From Glutinoglossum americanum (taxonomy: Eukaryota > Ascomycota > Geoglossomycetes > Geoglossales > Geoglossaceae): a DNA stretch of 64,000 nucleotides. The stretch lies in contig JAGHQL010000003.1 in assembly GCA_020080175.1 (NCBI GenBank), positions 186,001 through 250,000 of the forward strand, in the 5' to 3' direction. The position numbers and the translations under genes are program-made. Below the pieces are notes generated by a model. The model saw nothing but the letters and a program-made list of their open reading frames with translations, was not told where the DNA came from and searched no databases. Below, piece by piece: positions 55,828 through 64,000 of this stretch; position 1 is the first letter of the stretch, and every line of letters begins with the position of its first letter.

Positions 55828-57111
55828 ATGTGCAGATTCCTGGTATGTGGCTTCTGTTCAGCTCTCTTTCGCGCAGACTTGGATCAAATAGCTAAAGAGC
55901 CATCTCCCACACGCAGGTGTACAAGGGCAAGGACGAGATTCTCTTATCCAAGTTGATACTTGATCCCAGCCATTCAATCCTCACACAGTCCTATGATTGT
56001 CGACTGCGGCTCGTAAGCTTCGCCTCTGGCGAATATCAAGGCAGTCAGCAGGTGAAACCAGAACTAACTCGGTCGTAGGACACTCGCCGTCCACATAATG
56101 GCGACGGCTTCGGCGTAGGATACTACACCGACCCAAAGCTCGGCCCCGAGCCATGCATCTTCACTTCCACAATCCCAGCGTGGAACTGTATCAACCTTGA
56201 GCGCATTGCCTCTAAAACGACATCATCGTTAATATTTGCCCATGTCCGCGCCACCACCGAGGGTACCCTCTCCGACAGCAATTGCCACCCATTCCGCTAT
56301 AACAGTTTAATGTGGATGCATAACGGCAATATTGGTGCGTGGCGATATATAAAACGGCGACTTGTCGATGACATTGGCGACCAATGGTTCCTCGGGGTGA
56401 AAGGGGGAACTGATAGCGAGTGGGCTTTTGCCCTATTCTTGGATACAATGGAGAAGATGGGGCATCATCCTTCTTCGCCGCCTCCAAACGGATTTGAGCA
56501 CAAGGCGTTAAGACAGGCAATGCTCAAGACGATCGCAAGAATCAACAAGTTCATTGAGGAAATCCCAGAGCCGCACAAAAGCGCGGAGGATCTCGACCCA
56601 AGGAGTCTACTGAATTTTGCTGTAACAGACGGCCATAATGTTGTTTGCACGCGCTACGTGAGCAGTCGAACCGACGAGGCGGCAAGTCTGTACTTCTCCT
56701 CCGGAACCAAATGGGTCGAATACGAGGGAGGTCACTATCGCATGGAACGACGAGACAAAGGAGCAGATATTGTTTTGGTTGCCAGTGAGCCCCTAACGTT
56801 TGAACGAGGTCAGCCTTTCCAATCACGATTACTAGATCCCAGCCTGATGCCGTGTTCCTCCAGATAATTGGGTAACAGTCCCCACAAACTCAGTCCTCAC
56901 GATTCACAGACAAACTGTGATGATACACCCCATCTTAGATGAGTATTATAATACCAGCCCATCTTATATTCGCTCCTCTGGTTTCGCTAGCTCTAAAGGC
57001 TTAGTGAACAATGAGACCCCGGGCGGAGGTGGGAAGAAGTTATTGTCAGTGAAGTCGGATGACGCGGAACACGTGGGCATCAAGGTCAAGGTTAATGACA
57101 TTACAGTCTAG
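55828..57111 (+). CDS. DUG3: Glutamine amidotransferase-like Dug3
   Basis: Four exons, 55828-55842, 55917-56012, 56079-56808 and 56864-57111, give 362 residues. The first exon is 15 nt and supplies MCRFL, with the catalytic Cys2 of class II amidotransferases. It joins to VYKGKDEILLSKLILDPSHS. Other marks are DTRRPHNGDGFGVGYYTD, IFAHVRATT and HPFRYNSLMWMHNGNI, then LNFAVTDGHNVVCTRY and IVLVASEPLTFE. Dug3 forms part of the cytosolic Dug2-Dug3 complex that cleaves glutathione in the alternative degradation pathway. N-terminal processing of Met to expose Cys2 is expected from the family. Length matches yeast Dug3 closely. Confidence 0.93.
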
Positions 57112-57990
57112 GAGGCTGTAGGAAAAGACGCTGGATTTCGTTCGGTCTGAGCTTGCTAGTTGGGGGCTGGGTATGCAATGTGTCGGCCTGGCTCGTTGTC
57201 TTCGAGCCCGTGTACATATATCTTGTACGGTACAATATAAGCAAGTGCGGAACAGCAGACTATATATGCAAAAGAATTCAATGTGAATGGCCAGCGGAGA
57301 CAGGGGACGGCATACACAAATCAAGCGGACATTAATAAATACGGTTAAGAAGCCTCGGCAGGGTTCATACGAGCTCAAAAAAAAATAAATTATATTAGCA
57401 CCGCGAGCGATAGATTTTATCTCGACAGCACCGCCTTAATTTTTTAAGGGATAATTTACCTGAACACCCCCGTCCTTCCGTTTTATTTATTTAGATGCCA
57501 CAAAAAAGCTCAACGGAATACTATAACAGATTAAAGTCAACAACAAAACATTACCGGCGTTGCCGGTTGCGCACGGTAGGGAGAGACACCCATAACCACG
57601 GGCACCATCTCTCTGAGGACTACCATGCATCATAGAGTATACGCTTGGGAGAGGCTCCCACGGCCACAGGCATTCCTCCAAAGGCCACCGCTACATCACG
57701 GCGGATACGTTAAAGAAGGGCCCAAGAGCTACCGCTAAATCACAACGCATATATATCCGGGAGAAACTCCCATAACCTCCCATAACTATAGTCACGCCAC
57801 TTTAGAAAACAAATAAAATAGATGTGTAGAAGAAAACGCCCTCGACGTATTCGATAAACTATCTCAATGAATATTCTTTCAGGTTTTCGTTTTCGCGATG
57901 ATGTCGCCCGCAGGTAAAGTACTGCGTATAGTCCTCGGTAACTAGTCCGTCCGCAGCAACTCTATGGTCCACGACATATCCTCAAGCACA
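57112..57990. other. Intergenic region with imperfect tandem repeats
   Basis: 879 bases. The stretch 57578-57790 consists of about three to four diverged copies of a 45-70-bp unit with words like GGGAGAG-CTCCCA and CACCGCTA-ATCAC. It also holds an A run at 57378-57385. No gene is seen. Confidence 0.5.
57578..57790. repeat. Diverged tandem repeat, unit about 45-70 bp
   Basis: Copies begin with a short palindromic word (GGGAGAGGCTCCCA, GGGAGAAACTCCCA and a variant) followed by Cys-poor, CCAC-rich text and CGYATA. Unit length varies. Confidence 0.6.
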
Positions 57991-59240
57991 ATGTATTCTG
58001 CCCGTAATAGCGTTAGATTATACTCAACCCGAGCCAGTCGAAGTCTCAACACTAATAGCACCCGTGAGCCTCCAGTCGCCGAGGTCCAAGCCGCACGAGC
58101 CTATTGTCTGAGCCTACTACGGTACGTTGTCTCTCGCTCGCCAACCATACTTCCCAAATTGACACCGCCCAGAACCTTCGATTCTCCTTCCTATGTCCTC
58201 CAAACGTTTATTCCACCCTCTGCACGGGACGCATACCTTGCGATCCGTGCCTTCAACATCGACATTGCCCGCGTTGCGGATAGCGTCAGCCATCCCACTG
58301 TCGGCGCCATGCGCATGCAATTCTGGCGTGATAATATTGACCGCACGCTTCGAGGGTCGCCGCCAAAGGAACCAGTAGCGGTGCTTCTCGCACACGCATT
58401 GGAATTGCTAGAAGCACGGGGGGCTAGGAAACTGAGCCGGGGTTGGTTCTTCCGGGTTATCGCTACTCGAGTGCGCCTCAATTTTTCGTCGGGTCCTTGC
58501 TTCTTGTCGTCCTGGCTTGCTGACGATGGGGCGGATCGAAGGAGCAATATTTAAGCAACCCACCATACCCTAACCTCGCTGCGATGGAGACGTATGCAGA
58601 AAACACATACTCGACCCTCTTATATCTCACCCTCTCCGCTCTTCCCCTCTCGTCCATAGCGGCCGACCACTTGGCATCACACATAGGCAAAGCCATGGGC
58701 ATCGCAGCCGTTCTACGCGGACTACCATTGCTTGCATTTCCTCCGCCCCCTAACCACCACAATAACCCTAGCGGTCTTGGAGGCTTGCCACCTGGAGGAA
58801 GCCGGCAGGGCGTAGTCACATTACCCCTAGACGTGATGGCAGAGGCGAATGTGCGGGACGAAGATATCCTTCGCCTAAGGGGAGAAGCTGAGGGCTTGCG
58901 AGACGCTGTATTTGCTGTTGCGACGCGCGCGAATGACCATTTGATCACGGCACGCGAAATGCTGCGGAACATACAGGCTGGCAGAGATGCTGGGCATGAC
59001 TTTGAGCATCAGGGAGAGGAGGGACACGAGATACATGAGTACGATGACCAGGCGAAAGGGGTTACGGCAGTGCAGGAGGTGGAGAGGGGGTTTGGAGTCC
59101 TTATGCCAGCGGTAGCGACGAGTTTGTGGTTGGAGAGGCTTCAGGGAGTGGGCTTTGATGTTTTTAGTCCGCAGTTGAGGAAGAGGGAGTGGAGGCTGCC
59201 GTGGAGGAGCTATTGGGCTTTTAAGAGGAAGATGTTTTAG
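57991..59240 (+). CDS. Squalene/phytoene synthase-fold protein, NDUFAF6-like
   Basis: Three exons, 57991-58121, 58173-58470 and 58542-59240, give 375 residues. A Ser/Arg-rich presequence suggests mitochondria. The fold shows ARAYCLSLLR, SPSYVLQTFIPPSARDAYLA, RAFNIDIARVADSVSHP and MRMQFWRDNID. Across the second intron it reads ATREQYLSNPPYPNLAAMETYAENTYS, given here in two exons. The catalytic Asp-rich motifs of true phytoene synthases are not intact, as usual in NDUFAF6, a complex I assembly factor. The first intron is 51 nt, in frame and free of stops. An ATG nine codons upstream (57964) is an alternative start. Confidence 0.85.
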
Positions 59241-60259
59241 GGGTAGTCGGGTTTGAATTAGTATTACAGTGTATAGTGTATAGATGTAGATATATAATAG
59301 ACGAGCCTGTTTCTGGGGCTAGTAGAGGGATAAACTGAGTGAGGTATGTATGTATGGATGCAAATATACTGCATGAATATCAGCATAACCTCTCGTCGTT
59401 GCCCTTTAGAAAATGCCGCTTTAAGGGGGTGAGAAGCGTGGTCCACTTCGCTAGCACGGAGGCTACTATAGCCAAGACCGGCGACAGCATTCCGACAGTT
59501 CCGCCTGTTACGACCACCCCACATGACATTGAGTATGTGATCGGGTCCTGCGTTAGGCACAGCTCGCCGCGGAGCCCCCGGAAGCATTACAAAGGCGCTC
59601 GCAGCAACCTCAAGAGGGCCTGTGTAACAACACGGCGGGGCATGTCCGAGGACAACAAGAAAGACAAGAAAGTCATCTTACCGTGGTCGGTGAAAGTATG
59701 TTCCAAACCCGGACGAAAACGTCGGCCAGAAAACACCAAGTTTTTAGAAGACTCTGATCGAATTCGGGCAGCTGCGGTATTCCACCACTACACTCACCAA
59801 TTCATCGGATTTCTATGCTCAGATCTCTCTGTAGTTTCTTGGTCTAATACCAGCTTGTTGAATATCGATCATTCCGGCTAGCCTGATGCCTTTCTCCAGT
59901 TGCGGGTATGGCTTCCGAGCATTCCGCTCAGAGCCAAGCAATGCTCGCAGCCCCATGAGAGAGCAGACAGAGTGACATGACGTCCACTCCTTCCGCCATG
60001 CTGCCGGTCTCGGCCTTGGCCCGGAGTAGGGCGTCATCATGACTCCTGCACCGTCATGAATTCTGCTCAGTCTAGGAGCATATAAAGCTCCTAGGCATAC
60101 CCTCGTTGACGCGGTTAAGCAGTTAGATCAACTGGCAAAATCCAATTCTATATACATTGATCCTGCGTGCCTCCGTGACCTCCATTTCGAACATCTTCCT
60201 GTGATCAGGTTAGCACCCTTCATTTCAAACAGAAAGGATCTCTCATCGACCTCTAAACC
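59241..60259. other. Intergenic region, about 1 kb
   Basis: A 180-codon frame on the plus strand (59339-59881) begins with GTG and has no family marks. On the minus strand an ATG frame ending at 59391 has one strongly hydrophobic stretch (GGTVGMLSPVLAIVASVLAK). Neither is called a gene. The right end is the promoter of the oxidoreductase. Confidence 0.35.
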
Positions 60260-61291
60260 ATGTCCTCCGAGAATCTCGACCAAGCCTTCCGCACCCTCCT
60301 ACAACCCGACATCAACTCCACCACGTTAACCTTGACCCGCCTACCCCCTCCAGCCCCTGCCCCATCCTCCGACGAACACCTCATCCGCATTTATGCGACC
60401 GCTCCCTGCACCGGCGAACTCCTCTGGGCCGCCAACTACCCTGCCGTCGCCAACCCAACCGGCAACAAATTGCTGGTCCCATGCTTCGACCTCTCCGGCG
60501 TCGTCGTTTCCGCGCCACCTAACTCCCCCTTCCCCCCGGGGACCGAAGTCTACACGCGCACGTCCGCCGGACGCTCCGGTAACGCGCGTGAATACAGCAT
60601 CGCGCTGACGAGCGAGCTGGCCCGGAAGCCAAAAACCTTGGACTGGGTCCGGGCGGCCAGCGTGCCGCTGAGCGCGATTACGGCGCAGCAGGCGCTATTT
60701 GAGCATGGGGGGCTGGCGGACTGGAAGGTCGAGAAGGAGGAGCGGGAGCGCAGGAATGGCGCGAAGAGAGTACTTATCACAGCGGCATCGGGCGGGGTGG
60801 GTATTTGGATCCTGCAGCTTGCGAAGGCTGCGGGGGTGAGAGATGTGGTCGCGCTATGTGGGACCAAGAATGTGGAGTTTGTGAAAAGTTTGGGGGCTAC
60901 GGAGGTGGTGGATTATAGGAAGACGAATTTGAGGGAGTGGGTTAAGCAGGATGAGGATGGGAGAAAGGTCGATTTAGTGATTGACTGTGTGGGCGGGAAG
61001 ACGTTGGAGCAGTGCTGGGATTGTGTTAAGGACGGGGCGACGCTACTTTCGATTTCGGATGTACCGGAGCAGAGAAAACCGGCGGATTGCAAGGCGAAAG
61101 ACATCAAAAACTACTTTTTCATCATGAAGCCAATTGGGGAGCAATTGGACGTGGTCACCGACTTGTTGGACGAGGGAGTTTGCGAACCAGTCGTGGATAG
61201 TGTGTGGGATTTGGAGCAGTATGAAGAGGCACTTAAGAAGCTGGAATCGGGACACGCTCGAGGGAAGATCATCCTGAAGATTAGAGACTAG
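60260..61291 (+). CDS. Medium-chain dehydrogenase/reductase, quinone oxidoreductase type
   Basis: A single exon of 343 residues. The GroES-like N-terminal part has LIRIYATAPCTGELLW and LLVPCFDLSGVVVSAP. The Rossmann part carries RVLITAASGGVGIWILQLA with the AxxGVG motif of NADP-binding zinc-independent members, then LGATEVVDYR and VDLVIDCVGG. The C-terminus is GHARGKIILKI, typical of the family. Zinc-ligand cysteines of classic alcohol dehydrogenases are absent. Likely an NADPH-dependent enone or quinone reductase of the cytosol; the substrate is unknown. The gene has clearly GC-biased third positions in its first half, unlike its second half. Confidence 0.88.
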   Translation: MSSENLDQAFRTLLQPDINSTTLTLTRLPPPAPAPSSDEHLIRIYATAPCTGELLWAANYPAVANPTGNKLLVPCFDLSGVVVSAPPNSPFPPGTEVYTRTSAGRSGNAREYSIALTSELARKPKTLDWVRAASVPLSAITAQQALFEHGGLADWKVEKEERERRNGAKRVLITAASGGVGIWILQLAKAAGVRDVVALCGTKNVEFVKSLGATEVVDYRKTNLREWVKQDEDGRKVDLVIDCVGGKTLEQCWDCVKDGATLLSISDVPEQRKPADCKAKDIKNYFFIMKPIGEQLDVVTDLLDEGVCEPVVDSVWDLEQYEEALKKLESGHARGKIILKIRD

Positions 61292-63009
61292 GGATTTACA
61301 AGCAAGCTTCGGGGCTAGGGGTGTAATGTATTGTGGCCGGCGAGAAGTCGTCCCAAACCGGACACATTGTCGGCGGAAGAAAAAGAAAAAGTTGTTCTTT
61401 TGGAGCCTCTCAAAGCTCACCACCACAATGCCACCGTCGTGATAACAGAAAACTGCAGGCAGCTCACCCCGACTTCCATGCCGTTTGGGCGGGTGGGTAG
61501 GTTGCTTAACGTGGGTGATAGCCGACCCCCATTGTGTCCACCGCATATTCAAATCGCACAGATCCCTCCCTCATCTGTCACCCTGGTGGATAGAGTAATG
61601 CTCGGGTTCGTAAAGTATTCCTGCATTTCTCTAATTGAAATCTTGTCGAACGTGCAATTAACTCTTGCCCAAGGATATTATGTTGGGAGCCCACCGAAAA
61701 ACCCAGGTAGATCAGGATGGTGTTTTGGGACCAGGGTAGCAGTGATCTCAATGGGGAAGAAAGTGTATAGAGTCTTCAATCGCTGGGCTGGAAACGATCA
61801 TACAGTGCATTGCCTACTGGTTAGGTATTAATAGCATCGGATCCCAGAATAATTATTTCGAACATCGATAGAGCTAAATGGCTACCCGTTAAAAGGGATC
61901 ACACGTTCCTAAGAGCTCTGTATCAAAAAGGGGCATTTTGAGTGAGGTATCCCTGGACGCCCAGATTTCCTCTTGTCAGTCCCGACATTAGACAAGCGAG
62001 TTCGTGAAGAGCTGGACCACTATACAATACTTGTTTTCTCAACGTTCGAGGGAAGAATGGTAGTCTCATTTCTGGGAATAACGAACGGGAGACAAAAGCC
62101 AGGGTCTAGTCCCAACCTATGAGAGAAAAAGCCATGCGATGTTGCTCGTAAGACTCATACTTTGTCTTGTTACATACTCAAAATTGTCATCCGAAGCTTT
62201 TTCGAGCTTTTCGGCCGGGCTCAAACGATCTCAATACCGGCGAGCACCCTGTCTCGAAGACGATGATGGCAGATCTCGGTTGGCCCGCATAGGCCTAGCC
62301 AAAGGCTCAGATGGATCGGCCATGCTGGCTACAGATGATAGCGGTGATGGCGAAGGTTCTAAAGCCATATTGTGAGTGAGTATTCGACATCCAATGTGTT
62401 CTTATAGTAGCAATGTTGAGTAGAGCCTCAGTATCTAATATACGCTTATAATACACATCTCAGCACTAAGCGAAATTTTCAATGTCATTCAGCGCAGGCC
62501 GTATGACAGAGCATAACCCCTTAGGGTTAGCGTCTCGCGTAAGCGCGCTGACCAGGGCCTTGAGCTTGTTGAGGCAAGGGGGGCTTCGAGCGAAACAAGT
62601 TACTCGATCGGGCAACCTCCGTTTCCTAATACGGATTCGCCCAACTACAATAGAACCCAAGTTGTATGCTGCTTCTGCCTCGGCTGTGTTCTCTTGGCAG
62701 GAGTAGCTTCATCCCCCGCTCATTCTTGCGAGCCACTCAATAGTTATCGAGGGATAATGGCTAATAAAATTGCCACCTCCGCGCATAGAAATCGCCTTCG
62801 GATATTCTGTTCAAGGGGTCTCGACTGGGGTCAACAACGCTGTGCTGGGCTCCAATTGGCGAACCACGCATCCCAGATCGTCTCACATTTCTGACCCTGG
62901 GTGATCCCCTTATTGACCCTTCACCCAAATAAAAGAGTTTTCCTGGGGAAACTACATTGCTAAATGAACAACACCGCTTCGCTTTCGGCGGTTCTCAAAG
63001 TCTCTCATT
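61292..63009. other. Intergenic region, 1.7 kb
   Basis: No supported gene. A 166-codon frame at 61331-61831 starts with TTG and has no domain. Other frames (62139-62375, 62482-62706) look random. A CCCTTAGGGTTAG word near 62518 resembles one telomere unit but is single. Confidence 0.4.
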
Positions 63010-64000
63010 ATGTCAATTCTGTTCAGCCGTTTCCTCCTAAATTCTTGTCTATTCGTCCTACTCATAAGAGCTGCCACTGCGGGCGAGTCCCGTCAAGGAT
63101 GGCAGCGGGAACCAGACGGTCGAGGGACAATTGGTCTTGTTTGGAGTTGTCTCACGACGTTATTCATCTGCGTCTGGGCTGCTCTTCATAACAATGTACC
63201 TTCCAAGAACGACAGTGATTTCACGTTCTTCTTCCGGAAATTAAAGTGGACATTCGTCTCGATCATTGCTCCCGAAATGGTTACGGCCGGCGCATTCTTG
63301 CAGTGGCGCTCCGCTCGGCAATTTGCCCAACGGATGAAAGCCGCTAGGTTTTTCCAATATACTCAGACTCACGGATTCTTTGCAAATATGGGAGGAATTA
63401 TCGTCGATCGAGACTGCCTCGAAACAGAGGCTGGTTTCACTTGCGACTGTTACTCTGGGCCTGTCGATGCGGAGGGACTCTATCGCTTGGTTACTCAAAG
63501 TCAACTAGTAAAGCACGGTGATTTGACAGCAAAGAGCATCAACGATAAGAGCAAAGCCGACTGGTTTGTCAAGGCAATCGCATGTTCTCAGGCCTTGTGG
63601 CAAGGAGCGCAGTGTATCGCGAGAACGGCACAAGGCCTTCCATTATCCTTATTAGAATTGGCAACTATGGCTTATGTAGTTTGTGCGCTTGCAAACTATA
63701 TCTTCTGGTGGAACAAGCCCCTGGACGTCACTGTGCCTACAACTATTTTCCTGGATTGCGGAGAGTTTCGCAGCCAGGCTGATCTTTACGGTCAAGCCCG
63801 AGCCTTCGCCCCCAGCACTCTTGGGGCCAAATCGGTGTTCGAACAGCCGGGGGGTGAGATCGATGTCCGTTTGCGCGGGCGTGTACCTAATGACAGTTGT
63901 GATGGTCGCATGAGGATGGAAATTGTAGTGCTTCCAGTAGCAGTCTTCTGTATAGTCTTCGGCGGCATCCACTGTGTGGCATGGAACTTCAGCTTCCCTT
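63010..64000 (+). CDS. Fungal multi-pass membrane protein of unknown function (cut by window end)
   Basis: Open from ATG 63010 through the right edge, at least 330 residues, with no intron needed so far. A signal peptide (MSILFSRFLLNSCLFVLLIR) ends near ATAGES. The ectodomain part is GWQREPDGRGTIGLVWSCLT, opening the first of several membrane segments. Later blocks are APEMVTAGAFLQWRSA, a TQTHGFFANMGG motif, KSKADWFVKAIACSQALW and an Arg/Gln turn with GLPLSLLELATMAYVVCAL followed by WWNKPLDV. From memory this is a large family of fungal hypothetical proteins with the conserved pattern DKSK..D...K..A..Q..W. No function is known. The 3' end and any later introns lie outside the window. Confidence 0.8.
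   Translation, partial: MSILFSRFLLNSCLFVLLIRAATAGESRQGWQREPDGRGTIGLVWSCLTTLFICVWAALHNNVPSKNDSDFTFFFRKLKWTFVSIIAPEMVTAGAFLQWRSARQFAQRMKAARFFQYTQTHGFFANMGGIIVDRDCLETEAGFTCDCYSGPVDAEGLYRLVTQSQLVKHGDLTAKSINDKSKADWFVKAIACSQALWQGAQCIARTAQGLPLSLLELATMAYVVCALANYIFWWNKPLDVTVPTTIFLDCGEFRSQADLYGQARAFAPSTLGAKSVFEQPGGEIDVRLRGRVPNDSCDGRMRMEIVVLPVAVFCIVFGGIHCVAWNFSFP

Noticed and set aside
59391-59538. Minus-strand ATG frame with a hydrophobic stretch
   Set aside because: About 49 codons from its ATG, one hydrophobic run only, no conserved family recognised. Kept as a note in the intergenic entry.
59339-59881. 180-codon plus-strand frame between the NDUFAF6-like gene and the oxidoreductase
   Set aside because: It begins with GTG rather than ATG, and no recognisable motif or splice partner was found.
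61331-61831. 166-codon plus-strand frame after the oxidoreductase
   Set aside because: It begins with TTG, has no domain and no splice support.
62510-62530. Telomere-like CCCTTAGGGTTAG word
   Set aside because: A single unit only, in the middle of gene-bearing DNA; expected by chance.
1-64000. A gene cluster for secondary metabolism or a defence-type system
   Set aside because: Neighbouring genes are unrelated housekeeping genes; no synthase, transporter-regulator set or toxin-like pair was seen.

Overview
This window is nuclear DNA of a filamentous ascomycete. The genes are densely packed on both strands and broken by short introns: about 61 can be placed, most 44-170 nt, with GT/GC...AG ends and CTRAY-like branch points. 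The predicted proteins match Pezizomycotina families (fungal DUF1308, Dug3, Dsc1, Swd2/Shg1). An early-diverging Pezizomycotina such as a Pezizomycete would fit, but that placement is inference. I saw no virus, transposon, CRISPR array or biosynthetic cluster. Joining exons by hand and checking phase gave 27 supported complete gene models, one gene cut by the right edge, and one doubtful small ORF.

Left part (1-15 kb): DSC1 (Golgi/endosome RING ligase), an OHCU decarboxylase of urate breakdown, and a conserved basic fungal protein on the minus strand. A 2.75 kb gene-free divergent region with minisatellites follows, then a Dgr2/WDR44-like WD40 protein, SWD2 (COMPASS) and OAC1 (mitochondrial carrier). 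Middle left (15-26 kb): RNR2 with MluI-box (MCB) motifs, SRP9 and a DUF1308 protein from a shared promoter, PTM1 and NCS2 from another, and a DUF4112 membrane protein. Middle (26-39 kb): DCP2, RAD5, an eight-exon AT-hook protein, a tRNA-like Pol III candidate and a stress-type protein with dehydrin-like K-segments. Right part (39-64 kb): a UBP1-type deubiquitinase, ALB1, IBA57, a DNAJC17/Cwf23-like J-domain protein, SHG1 facing a small complex I subunit, GCD2, MGM1 facing DUG3, an NDUFAF6-like protein, an MDR oxidoreductase, and the start of a fungal membrane protein.

The genes are mostly housekeeping with no single pathway. Some share a function: two Set1/COMPASS subunits (SWD2, SHG1), and several mitochondrial proteins (OAC1, IBA57, MGM1, NDUFAF6-like, complex I 14 kDa-like).

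The less ordinary observations are at gene-structure level: three GC-AG introns, a 13-nt microexon, AT-hook modules all cut by an intron at the same codon, in-frame 51-nt introns (one inside RAD5 helicase motif I), a 22-residue tandem duplication in Mgm1, an array of Edc3-type leucine motifs in Dcp2, MCB motifs inside an RNR2 intron, and K-segment-like repeats in a fungal protein.
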